Assembly: GCF_025950235.1 (NCBI RefSeq)
Contig: NZ_JAPDDT010000001.1
Coordinates: 868,001-932,000, forward strand
Source of the DNA: Luteolibacter arcticus
GTDB taxonomy: Bacteria > Verrucomicrobiota > Verrucomicrobiia > Verrucomicrobiales > Akkermansiaceae
Reading direction: 5' to 3'
Length of the DNA stretch: 64,000 nt
The position numbers and the translations under genes are program-made. The notes beneath the pieces are model-generated. The model ran no database searches, was not told the DNA's origin, and saw only the letters and a list, made by a program, of their open reading frames with translations. Shown in pieces: positions 53,352 to 62,193 of this stretch. Within the stretch, counting starts at the first letter, position 1; each line of letters starts with the position of its first letter.

Positions 53352-54428
53352 ATGAAGCGATTGCTCCTGCTGCTCGCCTTGCTGCCCTCCTGCCAAAAGG
53401 AACAGGCCGCGTCTTCCTCATCCTCCGCTGCAGCCGAGGTGCCGGGCTTGGAGAAGAAGGACGACATGGTCCGCTTGTCCGGCGGCAGCTACATGATGGG
53501 CCACGACGGGTCGTTTGAAACCCCCTACGGGACGAAGTCATTCCCTGAGGAGGGCCCCGCCCACAAGGTGACGGTCAAAGGCTTCTGGATCGACCAAACT
53601 GAGGTGACCAACGCGCAGTTCGCCGAATTTGTGAAGGCGACGAAGTACGTCACCTTCGCCGAGCGCGAGGTGAAGGCCGAGGATTTCCCCGAGGAAGCCC
53701 GTGCCAATCTGCCCGGAGAGAAGTTCAACAACGGCTCGATTGTCTTCCGCGACGACGCCCACATCCAAGGCGACCCGAATATCCCCGGCCGCTCGATCGA
53801 GTGGTGGAGCTGGAAATCGGAGGCGAATTGGCAGCAACCGACCGGCAAAGGCAGCTCCATCACAGGAAAGGACGACCATCCCGTGGTTTGCGTGATCTAC
53901 GAGGACGCTGTCGCCTACGCGAAGTGGGCCGGCAAGCGCCTGCCGACGGAGGCCGAGTGGGAGTATGCCGCCCGCGGCGGCCTCGAAGGAAAGATCTACA
54001 CCTGGGGCGACGAGTTGAAACCCGGCGACAAGTGGATGGCCAATTCATGGCAGGGCGAGTTTCCTAACAAGAACACCGCCGACGATGGATTCAAGGGTAG
54101 CTCGCCCTCCAAAACCTATGCGCCCAATGGCTACGGTCTCTACGACATGGCCGGCAATGTCTGGGAACTCTGCACCGACCTCTACGACCCCACCTATTTC
54201 ACCGAGTGCGATCCCGACAACCCGCAAGGCCCCGAAGTCTGGGTCAATCGCGACTCCGGCAGGAAGGGCGATGGCAAGGTCCACCGCGTGACCAAGGGCG
54301 GCTCATTCCTCTGCCACGTCTCCTACTGCATGCGCTACCGGCCCGCGGCGCGACATTCGCAGGATAGCGAATCACCCACGAATCATACCGGCTTCCGCTG
54401 TGTAAGGGATCTCGATGGCGCGAAGTAA
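53352..54428 (+). CDS. Formylglycine-generating enzyme (sulfatase-modifying factor) lipoprotein
   Basis: 358 residues. Residues 1-14 (MKRLLLLLALLPSC) form a signal peptide with a lipobox Cys at 14, so the protein is exported and lipid-anchored. The FGE-sulfatase domain follows, with GGSYMMGHDG, HKVTVKGFWIDQTEVTNAQFAEF, RLPTEAEWEYAARGG and GNVWELCTDLY. The two catalytic cysteines Cys321 and Cys326 are both present in GGSFLCHVSYCMRYRPAARH, so it should convert a sulfatase Cys to formylglycine. NHTGFRCV ends the domain. The next gene, 9 bases on, encodes a secreted propeller-like protein and may share the operon. Confidence 0.9.
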   Translation: MKRLLLLLALLPSCQKEQAASSSSSAAAEVPGLEKKDDMVRLSGGSYMMGHDGSFETPYGTKSFPEEGPAHKVTVKGFWIDQTEVTNAQFAEFVKATKYVTFAEREVKAEDFPEEARANLPGEKFNNGSIVFRDDAHIQGDPNIPGRSIEWWSWKSEANWQQPTGKGSSITGKDDHPVVCVIYEDAVAYAKWAGKRLPTEAEWEYAARGGLEGKIYTWGDELKPGDKWMANSWQGEFPNKNTADDGFKGSSPSKTYAPNGYGLYDMAGNVWELCTDLYDPTYFTECDPDNPQGPEVWVNRDSGRKGDGKVHRVTKGGSFLCHVSYCMRYRPAARHSQDSESPTNHTGFRCVRDLDGAK

Positions 54429-54437
54429 CCACCGGCC

Positions 54438-55793
54438 ATGAAGGCCCTCACCCTGCTCGCGTTTTCATCCGCCGGACTCGCGGTCGAGCCGTGCCGTATC
54501 GAAATCGTCGACAAGGAGAACGGCTGGCCTGTGCCGCTGGTCGAGCTGCGGACCACGCACGATGCCCGGTACGTCAGCGACAATGCCGGCTTGATCGTGC
54601 TGGACGATCCGGATCTCTTTGATCGCGCGGTGTGGTTCCATGTGAAGGGCCACGGCTACGGCGTGAAGAAGGATGGCTTCGGCTACGAGGGCATTCGTAC
54701 TTCGCCAGCGGCCGGCGGGACGATCCGCATCGAGGTCGATCGGCGGAATATCTCCAAGCGGCTCGGCCGGCTCACGGGCGGCGGACTTTTCGCGGAGCAG
54801 CAAAAGCTAGGCGTCAAGGCTCCCGAACCAGAAACGGGGGTCTTTGGCTGCGATTCCGTGCTGCTCGCGAAGCATGAGGACAAGTTGTTTTGGCTTTGGG
54901 GCGACACCACCCTGCCCGGCTATCCGCTCGGGGTCTTCCACTCGACCGCGGCACATTCCTCCTTGCAGCCGGTCTCGGAATTCAAGCCGCCGCTCTCGAT
55001 CCGGTTCTCCCACTTCCGCGACGCCGACGAAAAGGTGCGGGGTGTGGCACCCATCCCCGGCGACGGCCCCACTTGGCTGACGGGAATGGCGAGCCTTCCG
55101 TGGAAAGTCGGCCTACCCGACCGGCTTGTCGCCACCTACACCAAGATCAAGAACCACCTCGATGAATACGAGGTTGGCTTGTGCGTCTGGGATCCGGAGA
55201 AGAATTCGTTCGAGTCCCATCACGTTCTGTGGAAGGAAGGAGATGGGGAAAAGGGCCTCATTCCCCGCGGCCATCCCTTCCGCTGGAAGGACGAACACGG
55301 GAAGGAATGGCTCCTCTTTGGTGACCCCTTTCCCACCATGCGCTGCCCGGCGACCTTCGAAGGCTGGGAGACGAAAGAGCAGTGGGAAAAAGTGGCCGCG
55401 CCGCCGCACCCGCGCGCTGCCGAGGACGGCGCGGAAATGAAGCCGCACCGTGGCTCGGTGACATGGAATCCATTCCGCAAGCGCTGGGTCACCGTCTTCA
55501 CCCAAACCCACGGCAAGCCCTCCGCCTTCGGTGAGATCTGGTATGCCGAGGCCGCTTCACCGATGGGCCCGTGGGGCAAGGCCGTGAAGATCCTGACCCA
55601 CGACAACTACACCTTCTACAACCCGAGGATTCACCCGGAGCTGACGCCGGCGGATGCCAGCTTCATCGTCTTCGAAGGCACCTACACCGCGGAGTTCGCC
55701 AACCACGCGCAGCCGACACCGCGCTACAACTACAACCAGATCCTTTACCGTCTGGACCTGGATGACCCGAAGCTCGCACCAGCGCGCGAGTGA
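54438..55793 (+). CDS. Secreted beta-propeller-like protein of unknown function
   Basis: 451 residues with a short signal peptide (MKALTLLAFSSAGLAVE). Residues ~20-110 form a small beta domain (IEIVDKENGWPVPLVELRTTHDARYVSDNAGLIVL), reminiscent of carboxypeptidase-regulatory-like folds. From ~115, repeated W-rich strands such as LFWLWGDTTLPGYPLGVFHST, FRWKDEHGKEWLLFGDPF and GSVTWNPFRKRWVTVFTQ suggest a five-bladed propeller like DUF4185 or GH43-type proteins. No catalytic carboxylates were assigned. It directly follows the formylglycine-generating enzyme gene. Confidence 0.65.
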   Translation: MKALTLLAFSSAGLAVEPCRIEIVDKENGWPVPLVELRTTHDARYVSDNAGLIVLDDPDLFDRAVWFHVKGHGYGVKKDGFGYEGIRTSPAAGGTIRIEVDRRNISKRLGRLTGGGLFAEQQKLGVKAPEPETGVFGCDSVLLAKHEDKLFWLWGDTTLPGYPLGVFHSTAAHSSLQPVSEFKPPLSIRFSHFRDADEKVRGVAPIPGDGPTWLTGMASLPWKVGLPDRLVATYTKIKNHLDEYEVGLCVWDPEKNSFESHHVLWKEGDGEKGLIPRGHPFRWKDEHGKEWLLFGDPFPTMRCPATFEGWETKEQWEKVAAPPHPRAAEDGAEMKPHRGSVTWNPFRKRWVTVFTQTHGKPSAFGEIWYAEAASPMGPWGKAVKILTHDNYTFYNPRIHPELTPADASFIVFEGTYTAEFANHAQPTPRYNYNQILYRLDLDDPKLAPARE

Positions 55794-55798
55794 TTTTC

Positions 55799-55928
55799 CG
55801 TAGCTCGAGAGCGCCCCTGTAGCTGGAGCGTATCGCTCCAGTCCGTTGCCGGGGCATCCCGCCCCGGTGCTTCAAGAGTGGGGGCGAGACGCCCCCACAA
55901 TAGACTGAGGCAAGGTGCCTCAGCTACG
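55799..55928. repeat. Four-hairpin intergenic element closed by an outer stem
   Basis: CGTAGCT (55799-55805) pairs with AGCTACG (55922-55928). Inside lie four perfect hairpins. They are CTGGAGCG-tat-CGCTCCAG (55823-55841), CCGGGGC-atccc-GCCCCGG (55849-55867), GTGGGGGCG-aga-CGCCCCCAC (55878-55898) and TGAGGC-aaggt-GCCTCA (55906-55922). It fills the gap between convergent genes and may be a composite REP-like repeat or a structured RNA. Confidence 0.6.
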
Positions 55929-55939
55929 CATGAAGCGGC

Positions 55940-57310
55940 TTAGTCTTCCGGCAGCGGCTCGCCCTTGGTCTCAGGTGCCCAAATGAGCGCGATGATTCCG
56001 ACGATGTAGATCGAGCACATTGCCATCGCGGAATAACGCTCCATCATCGGAGATCCAAACTGTCCGAAGGCACCCTTGGCCAGCGCGGCAGAGAAGAAGC
56101 TTCCACCGGCCGCGGCGAAGCGACCGAGGTTGTAGCAGAAGGAAGTCCCTGTACTCCGCAATCGGCTTGGAAACAGCTCCGGCAGGTAAATCGCGAAGCC
56201 CGCTAGTATCCCCAACTGGGCACCACTCATCAGCGGCGTCATCCAATACGCATCCATCGGCGAGTTCATCTTCCAATAGACCAGCGCGGTGATGACCGCT
56301 GCCGAGGAGAACCCGATCGCGAAGGAAGTCCGGCGTCCCAACTTGCCGCAGAGCCATGTGAAGAAGGACATTCCGATGGCTGCGCCTACCATGCTCAAAA
56401 GGTACGCCTTGCTCACCGCGGCATTCACGAGCTTGTCGATCTCCGGAGCTGGTGTGCCGATGCCCTCGAAGTGCTTCCGGAAAACGATGCGCTGGAGGTC
56501 CACGGCATACTCACCGATTGCCCAAAGACCGACAACGCCGGTCGAGGCGATGACAGCTCCGACGATCAAATTATGCCGCCATCGCTTGTCGCTGAAGAGG
56601 GCCGCGTAAGGAGAAAAGATCCCTCCGGTGGGCAGCCGACCTTCACGCTTCATTTTCAGCCAAGGCTCCGGCTCCTTGAGATGCTTGCGGATGAAGAAGA
56701 CGAGGAAGGCTGGCAGCGCGCCGACCAAGAACAGCCAACGCCAGCCATTTCCCGCAGAGATGGTGCCGCCGGCTTCCAGCGAATCGATCCCCATCTTGAT
56801 GAAGGCTGCCGAGATATTGCCGATGGTGGAAAGGACCTGAAGCGTCCCCAGAGCCCCCGCGCGTGCACCATTCGGAACGGTTTCCGCGATCAGGGCCACC
56901 GCGAGTCCGAAAACACCACCCACACCCACTCCTGTCAGGAAACGATAAACGGCGAAGTCCCAATAATGGAGACTGAAAAAGCTGAGCCCCGTGAAGATCG
57001 AATACAGGAGCACGGTGACCGTCAGCATCTTTGACCTGCCGTAACGATCACCCAAGGCACCGAAGATCATACCACCAATGCCCCACCCCACCAGAAAGAG
57101 CGCTGTGACTTCCTTACCGACGGCTTGGATGTCGCCTGCCTCCGCCCCGGGCATCAGGGACTTGAGCGCGGGATTTCTCGCCAAGGAGAACAGCCGCTGG
57201 TCGAGGCAGTCAAAAAACCACGCCAAGGAGGCGACGATCATCACGAACCAGTGATAGCCACTGAGCTGGGTCCACCATGCGCGATGGGAGTTGTCCGACA
57301 GGTTTGCCAT
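55940..57310 (-). CDS. MFS transporter
   Basis: 456 residues from ATG 57310, about 12 membrane helices. The MFS signature is GALGDRYGRSKML after helix 2, and the mid-protein repeat reads CGKLGRRTSFAIGFS. SLAWFFDCLDQRLFSLA in helix 1 resembles sugar or aromatic-acid transporters (sialate, AAHS type). The cytosolic loop after helix 6 carries RKHLKEPEPWLKMKREGRLP. It is divergent from a sugar dehydrogenase and an epimerase gene, which makes a carbohydrate substrate plausible. Confidence 0.85.
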   Translation of the reverse strand: MANLSDNSHRAWWTQLSGYHWFVMIVASLAWFFDCLDQRLFSLARNPALKSLMPGAEAGDIQAVGKEVTALFLVGWGIGGMIFGALGDRYGRSKMLTVTVLLYSIFTGLSFFSLHYWDFAVYRFLTGVGVGGVFGLAVALIAETVPNGARAGALGTLQVLSTIGNISAAFIKMGIDSLEAGGTISAGNGWRWLFLVGALPAFLVFFIRKHLKEPEPWLKMKREGRLPTGGIFSPYAALFSDKRWRHNLIVGAVIASTGVVGLWAIGEYAVDLQRIVFRKHFEGIGTPAPEIDKLVNAAVSKAYLLSMVGAAIGMSFFTWLCGKLGRRTSFAIGFSSAAVITALVYWKMNSPMDAYWMTPLMSGAQLGILAGFAIYLPELFPSRLRSTGTSFCYNLGRFAAAGGSFFSAALAKGAFGQFGSPMMERYSAMAMCSIYIVGIIALIWAPETKGEPLPED

Positions 57311-57502
57311 AGGGAATCGTTCTTGAGTTTTGGCGACTCCAGAGTGCCGGGGGCGATCCGGCAAGCCTGAAAGCACGCTTCGGGAAGCCTTTTCTCGACA
57401 AGTCTGTCATCGGCCGCTTTTCTCATCGCAGCGAGCTTCCCGGCCATCTTGTCATACAGCCCTGAACCGCTAGAAAACCCCTCCTTCTTTCACCATACGA
57501 CC

Positions 57503-58546
57503 ATGAAATTCGGAATCATCGGTGCCGGCATGATCGGCCACTTCCACGCCAAGGCGATCACTGCGATGAGCGGCGGCGAACTCCACTCGGTCTTCGACTT
57601 GCGCGGCGAGGCCGCCGAGAAACTCGCCGCGGAATACGGCGCGAAGGCCTACTCCGACATGGCCGCCTTCCTCGCCGACCCGGAGCTGGAAATCGTGACC
57701 GTGGGCACGCCTTCCGGCGCGCACCTCGACCCCTCGCTCGCGGCGCTGAATGCCGGCAAGCATGTCATTTGCGAGAAGCCGCTGGAAGTGACCGTCGAGC
57801 GAATCGATCAGCTCATGGCCGCCGCCAAGGCGAATGGCAAGACGCTCGCCGCCGTGCTCAACCGCCGCTTCCACCCCGGCATGGAGGCGTTCAAGAATGC
57901 GTCCGACGAAGGCCGTTTCGGCAAGCTCACCTCGGCCTCCTGCTACGTGAAGTGGTATCGCGACCAAGCCTACTACGACTCCGCCGGCTGGCGCGGCACA
58001 TGGGCGCTCGATGGCGGCGGCGCGCTGATGAACCAGTCGATCCACACCGTGGACGCACTCATTTATCTCGCGGGCCCCGTGAAGGCCGTGCAGGCAAGCA
58101 TGGCCTGTCTCGCCCACGAGCGCATCGAGGTGGAGGACATCGTCGTCGCCATCGTCGAATTCGAGAGCGGCGCGCGCGGCGTGATCGAGGGCTCGACCTG
58201 CACCTGGTCGAAGGACGGCCACCCGGCCCGCGTGCAGCTCGCCGGCACGGAAGGCTCTGTCTTCCTCGCTGACGAGGCCTTCGAGATCTGGGACTTCATG
58301 AATGAGAAGCCGGAGGATGCGGAAATCCGCTCCACGCTGATGAAGGGCCAGGCCGCCGGTCTCGGCGCGAACGACCCCAAGGCGATCAATTTCTACCAGC
58401 ACCAGCGGAACTTCGAGGAAGTGGTCAACGCCATCCAGGAAGGCCGCGAGACGAACGTTTCCGCCGCCGAGGCCCGCAAGCCAGTGGCCGTGATCCGCGC
58501 GATCTACGAAAGTGCCCAGAACGGCGGCAAGCGCGTCGAGCTCTAA
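57503..58546 (+). CDS. Gfo/Idh/MocA-family oxidoreductase
   Basis: 347 residues from ATG 57503. The NAD(P)-binding Rossmann fold is at the start (FGIIGAGMIGHFHAKAI). The family's EKP motif is VICEKPLEVTVERIDQLM, with Lys acting in substrate binding. The C-terminal domain has GALMNQSIHTVDALIYLAGPVKAVQA, in which the His is catalytic in related inositol/sugar dehydrogenases. It probably oxidises a sugar or inositol derivative. It is followed by the epimerase gene after one base and is divergent from an MFS transporter, so the three may form a small sugar-use unit. Confidence 0.92.
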   Translation: MKFGIIGAGMIGHFHAKAITAMSGGELHSVFDLRGEAAEKLAAEYGAKAYSDMAAFLADPELEIVTVGTPSGAHLDPSLAALNAGKHVICEKPLEVTVERIDQLMAAAKANGKTLAAVLNRRFHPGMEAFKNASDEGRFGKLTSASCYVKWYRDQAYYDSAGWRGTWALDGGGALMNQSIHTVDALIYLAGPVKAVQASMACLAHERIEVEDIVVAIVEFESGARGVIEGSTCTWSKDGHPARVQLAGTEGSVFLADEAFEIWDFMNEKPEDAEIRSTLMKGQAAGLGANDPKAINFYQHQRNFEEVVNAIQEGRETNVSAAEARKPVAVIRAIYESAQNGGKRVEL

Positions 58547-58547
58547 C

Positions 58548-59426
58548 ATGAACTTCCCGATGAAACTCACCGGATTCGCCGACGAGGCCGCACGCGACCT
58601 CGATACCCAGATCAAGGCCACCAAGGAACTCGGATGGTCCGCCATTTCCGCCCGTGGGGTGAATGGCGCGAACCTCCACGAATTGCCCGAAGATGACTTC
58701 GCCCGCGTGGCGGACCAACTCGACGAGGCAGGCATCCACATCCCGGAGTTCGGCTCGCTGATCGGGAATTGGGGCAAGAAGATCACCACCGATTTCGCCA
58801 TCACGGTCGCGGAGATCGAGCGCGCCATCCCGCGGATGCAGCGCCTCAACACCAAGCTCATCCGCGTGATGTCCTACGCCCAGGAACCGTGGGGCGAGGA
58901 CCAGCAGGAGCAGGAGCGCTTCCGCCGCTTGCGCGAGATCGTGCAGCGTTTCGAGGACGCCGGCCTGACCGCCATCCACGAGAACTGCATGAACTGGGGC
59001 GGCTTTTCCGCCGCGCACACGCTGCGGCTGATCGAGGAGATCCCCGGTCTCAAGCTGGTCTTCGACACCGGCAATCCGCTGTTCCAGCGCGACCGCTCGA
59101 AAGGTGACCCCTACCCATGGCAAGACCCATGGGAATTCTGGACCGCGGTCCGCGACCATGTGGTGCACATCCACATCAAGGACTGCATCAGCCCGACGAT
59201 CGATGGCGTGGAGCCGATTTACACCATGCCCGGCGAGGGCGATGCGAAGATCCCGGAAATCCTCACGGACGCGAAGGCCCGCGGCTACGACGGCTGGATC
59301 GCCATCGAGCCGCATGTCGCCACCGTCTTCCACGTGAAGGACCAGTCGCAGGTCGATTGGCAGCAGTGCTACGACAGCTACGTGGAATACGGAAAGCGGA
59401 TGGAAAAGCTCATCGCCGGCCTTTAA
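58548..59426 (+). CDS. Sugar phosphate isomerase/epimerase (AP endonuclease-2-like TIM barrel)
   Basis: 292 residues from ATG 58548, one base after the preceding stop; ATG 58560 is also possible. The TIM barrel carries metal-ligand candidates: Glu in AIHENCMNWGG, Asp in KLVFDTGNPLF, His in HVVHIHIKDC and Glu in IAIEPHVATVFH. It resembles xylose-isomerase-like barrels paired with Gfo/Idh/MocA dehydrogenases. The substrate is unknown. It is coupled to the dehydrogenase gene. Confidence 0.88.
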   Translation: MNFPMKLTGFADEAARDLDTQIKATKELGWSAISARGVNGANLHELPEDDFARVADQLDEAGIHIPEFGSLIGNWGKKITTDFAITVAEIERAIPRMQRLNTKLIRVMSYAQEPWGEDQQEQERFRRLREIVQRFEDAGLTAIHENCMNWGGFSAAHTLRLIEEIPGLKLVFDTGNPLFQRDRSKGDPYPWQDPWEFWTAVRDHVVHIHIKDCISPTIDGVEPIYTMPGEGDAKIPEILTDAKARGYDGWIAIEPHVATVFHVKDQSQVDWQQCYDSYVEYGKRMEKLIAGL

Positions 59427-59435
59427 GGTAGCACC

Positions 59436-60188
59436 ATGAAGCCCGTGGAACTCGCGCAACGCCTTGCCGCGCGCGAGCGCCCCGCGGGCCGACCGGTGAT
59501 GAAGCAGCGCTGGTCGCGACTGCTGTTCCTCCACTGGCGCATCGATCCGGACCTGCTGCGACCGCTCTTGCCCGCCGGGCTTCATCTCGATCTTCATGAG
59601 GGCGAGGCATGGCTCGGTGTGGTGCCGTTCCTGATGGAACGCGTGAGGCCGGTGCTCATGCCCGCCGTTCCCGGGCTGTCGTGGTTCCTCGAGCTGAACG
59701 TCCGGATCTACTGCCACGATGATGCGGGCCAACCGGGCGTGTGGTTCCTGTCGCTCGATTGCAACCAACCCGTCGCGGTGGAGCTGGCGAGGAGGCTCTT
59801 CCTGCTCCCCTATCAGCATGCCCGCATGCGCTACGGCGGCGATCTAACAGCGACACGCTACCACTGCCTGCGCGATGGCGAACTCGACGAAGCGGTCTAC
59901 GAATACGGCCCCGCCGGCGAAGTTCAGGAAGCCGAACCGGGAACGCTCGAGTTCTTTCTGTTAGAGCGCTACGTGCTCTTTTCGGTGGGACGAAACGGGC
60001 GGCTGTTTAGCGGGAAGGTCAATCATCCTCCCTACCGATGGGCCCCCGCAAAGTGCGATCAATGGTCCACGCTGCCGGTGAAGTGGGACGGGCTGCCCGA
60101 GCCTCAAGGAAGGCCCGAGTCAATGCTTTGGGTGGACCATGTGGACGTGCACATCTTCCCGCTTCGACGGCTCGCGCTAGAAATGTAG
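59436..60188 (+). CDS. YqjF-like protein (DUF2071)
   Basis: 250 residues. RLLFLHWRIDPDLLRPLLPAGLHLDLHEGEAWLGVVPFLM is the family's opening block. FLELNVRIYCHDDAGQPGVWFLSLDCN and PYQHARMRYG follow. The fold is related to acetoacetate decarboxylase, but no catalytic Lys assignment can be made here. The stop codon lies within the left arm of a palindrome. It may belong to the dehydrogenase/epimerase transcript (9-base gap). Function unknown. Confidence 0.8.
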   Translation: MKPVELAQRLAARERPAGRPVMKQRWSRLLFLHWRIDPDLLRPLLPAGLHLDLHEGEAWLGVVPFLMERVRPVLMPAVPGLSWFLELNVRIYCHDDAGQPGVWFLSLDCNQPVAVELARRLFLLPYQHARMRYGGDLTATRYHCLRDGELDEAVYEYGPAGEVQEAEPGTLEFFLLERYVLFSVGRNGRLFSGKVNHPPYRWAPAKCDQWSTLPVKWDGLPEPQGRPESMLWVDHVDVHIFPLRRLALEM

Positions 60189-60265
60189 GCGCGGTGGTGA
60201 CACCGCGGAAGCACGCGAGCAGTCCGCCTCCAGGGACCACTCCGCACTGTCACCAGCGCGCCTAC
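60185..60265. repeat. Long palindrome overlapping a stop codon, with alternative hairpin
   Basis: GTAGGCGCGGTGGTGACA (60185-60202) and TGTCACCAGCGCGCCTAC (60248-60265) are complementary at 17 of 18 positions across a 45-base interior. The left arm can also fold locally as GCGGTG-gtga-CACCGC (60191-60206), so two exclusive structures exist. The arm begins one base before the stop codon of the upstream gene. Confidence 0.55.
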
Positions 60266-60284
60266 GCTGAAGGAATTCAATTCC

Positions 60285-60785
60285 CTAACAGTGCGTCCCC
60301 ACAAACACATGCTCCCACACCGGCCGCTCCTCCCGGCATGACGCGGCGTAGCTTTCCCAATCGCGCAGTTTCGGCAAATCCCGTTCCTCGCCCCGTGCGA
60401 TCATCCGCTCGCGGCGCGTTTCAAGAGGGCACCAGACGAAATGCAGCACCGGCTTCACGCCAAGCCGCTGCTCCAGCCTCACCGGCCAATCCGCTTCACC
60501 GCCTTCACGCGTGAATGGCCCGGCAAGGACAACGGGAATCTGCGGCAGGTTCGCCACGGTGAGGTCGAACATCGCTTCATACACCGCATCACGAAACGCA
60601 CGCTTGTAGGCCGCCGAGTCTCGATCATCGGGATCGAGCCCCGCAAGCGAAAGCCCCGCCCGGACGAGACGCTCGGTCGCCGTGTCGCTGTCGATCAGGC
60701 ACGCGCCCAAGTCGGCCGCAAGTTGGCGGGCGTGGGAGGATTTTCCCGCACCCGCCGGACCGGTGACGACATGGCAGACCTTCAC
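60285..60785 (-). CDS. P-loop kinase/ATPase of unknown substrate
   Basis: 166 residues. It starts MKVCHVVTGPAGAGKSSHAR with a Walker A motif GPAGAGKSS. CLIDSDTATERLVRAG and VVLAGPFTREGG (a Walker B-like hydrophobic strand) follow. HFVWCPLETRRERMIARGE resembles the lid region of gluconate- or adenylylsulfate-kinase-like proteins. It is small and cytosolic; the substrate is not predictable. The start overlaps the stop of the DUF4870 gene (60782-60785). Confidence 0.75.
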   Translation of the reverse strand: MKVCHVVTGPAGAGKSSHARQLAADLGACLIDSDTATERLVRAGLSLAGLDPDDRDSAAYKRAFRDAVYEAMFDLTVANLPQIPVVLAGPFTREGGEADWPVRLEQRLGVKPVLHFVWCPLETRRERMIARGEERDLPKLRDWESYAASCREERPVWEHVFVGTHC

Positions 60786-61195
60786 GAAATGAACCGGACC
60801 GTCAGCGGATAGCGGTAGCCCCGGCCATCATTTGCCTGCACACCGGCGACGATGCAGAGAATCAGCCAGGCGATCCCCAGCAAGAACACCAACGGCCACA
60901 GCAGGAATCCGATCAGCACAAAGCTGAGCACAAATGCGACAGCCGAGAGGATGATCGTCCACAGGAACCACGAGATGTTGAAGTTGAGCGCCTCCTTCGC
61001 CTCCGCCGCCGCGTAAGGCATGGTGTCCTTCTTGATTAGCCACACGATCAAGGGACCAACGATGGCCCCGAAGCCGGTGAAAAGTCCGGTCAGCGCGGAC
61101 AGGTGAGCCACCAGGGCCCAGGTGCGTTCCTCGTTAGAGAGCCCGGACTGCGGCGGAGCGGCAGGGGCGGACGGCGGCAAGTAGGGATCGTTCAT
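60782..61195 (-). CDS. DUF4870-type small membrane protein
   Basis: 137 residues. A Pro/Ala-rich N-terminus is followed by SNEERTWALVAHLSALTGLFTGFGAIVGPLIVWLIKKD, the typical first block of DUF4870 proteins. The amphipathic YAAAEAKEALNFNISW segment and two further helices come next. Four hydrophobic stretches in all. The family has no established function. It is coupled to the P-loop kinase gene by ATGA. Confidence 0.85.
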   Translation of the reverse strand: MNDPYLPPSAPAAPPQSGLSNEERTWALVAHLSALTGLFTGFGAIVGPLIVWLIKKDTMPYAAAEAKEALNFNISWFLWTIILSAVAFVLSFVLIGFLLWPLVFLLGIAWLILCIVAGVQANDGRGYRYPLTVRFIS

Positions 61196-61277
61196 GGCAG
61201 CGAATTCCCTAACACGGCAAACGGGGCGGGGAAAGGAATAGCCGTTCCAATTCCCCGCCCGTTTTCAACGGCTTACG

Positions 61278-62138
61278 TTATGCCTTCTTGAACTTCGAGT
61301 AAGCGCGCAGGTAGCCGACGCATTGCGCGATCTCCGGCACGTTGGTCTTCCAGTTGTGCTCGTACTCGATGGTCACGTTGCCGGCGAAGCCGTGCTTGCG
61401 GACTTCATCGAGGATGGCGGCGTTGTCGATGACGCCGGTGCCGAAGGGCCGGTCGTGGGTCCACTTGCCCACCGCCTCGCGGTCCTTCATGTGGAAAGAG
61501 TGAACCCGCGGCGCGATCTTCTTGATCACTTCCAGCGGCTCGAGACCGGAGGTCGCCCAGTGGCCGAGGTCCGCGCAGTAGCCGATGTTCGCATGGCGGT
61601 CCTTGATCGCTTCCCAGATCTTGTTCGGGTCCCACAGGGCGGTCGGCTTCGGGTGGTTGTGGAAGCAGACCTTGATGTCGTATTCCTTGGCGAGCTTCTC
61701 GAGGGTATCGAGCGCGTCGAGCGATTCGGTCGTCACCCCGTAGAGGCCCATCTTCTTGGCGAATTCGAAGGTCTTGCGGGCCTCCTTCTCGTCCTTGGAA
61801 ATGCCGGTCACGCCAAAGTTCACGGGCGTGATGCCGTTCTTCTTCATGTGGTCGATCAGCTTGGCGATCTGGTCGTCGGTGAGATCCGGGCCGAGCTTCA
61901 CATCGCCGAGATCGCCGCCGATCTTTTGTCCGGGAAACACCTCCACCGCGCTGGCCCCGGCGGCGGCGGACTTCTCGATCGCCTCCCACAGGGTGAATTC
62001 CTTCAGCGACCAGCACTGGACGGAAATCGTGAAACCGGCGTCGGTCAGCGCGTCCGGATTGATCGGCTTGCCGTGCGAACGGAGCGCAAGCAGGGCGGAG
62101 GCGGCGGGGACCATGGCGAAAAGAGAGCGACGTTTCAT
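61278..62138 (-). CDS. Exported sugar phosphate isomerase/epimerase-like TIM barrel
   Basis: 286 residues. The N-terminus MKRRSLFAMVPAASALLALRS has a twin-basic, Tat-like signal, unlike its cytosolic relative at 58.5 kb. The barrel contains AVEVFPGQKIGGDL, VCFHNHPKP, YCADLGHWATSG, HSFHMKDRE and VTIEYEHNW. These supply the Glu/Asp/His ligands of xylose-isomerase-like epimerases. Exported members of this family are common in Verrucomicrobia and Planctomycetes. The substrate is unknown. Confidence 0.88.
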   Translation of the reverse strand: MKRRSLFAMVPAASALLALRSHGKPINPDALTDAGFTISVQCWSLKEFTLWEAIEKSAAAGASAVEVFPGQKIGGDLGDVKLGPDLTDDQIAKLIDHMKKNGITPVNFGVTGISKDEKEARKTFEFAKKMGLYGVTTESLDALDTLEKLAKEYDIKVCFHNHPKPTALWDPNKIWEAIKDRHANIGYCADLGHWATSGLEPLEVIKKIAPRVHSFHMKDREAVGKWTHDRPFGTGVIDNAAILDEVRKHGFAGNVTIEYEHNWKTNVPEIAQCVGYLRAYSKFKKA

Positions 62139-62193
62139 GACGGGTGCAAATTACGCGGCCCGAACGAGGGGAAGCGAGGGATTCTTTCGGATC

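Noticed and set aside
57470..58861. Long minus-strand frame opposite the Gfo/Idh/MocA gene
   Set aside because: Antisense shadow; the plus-strand gene has the full Rossmann and EKP motifs.
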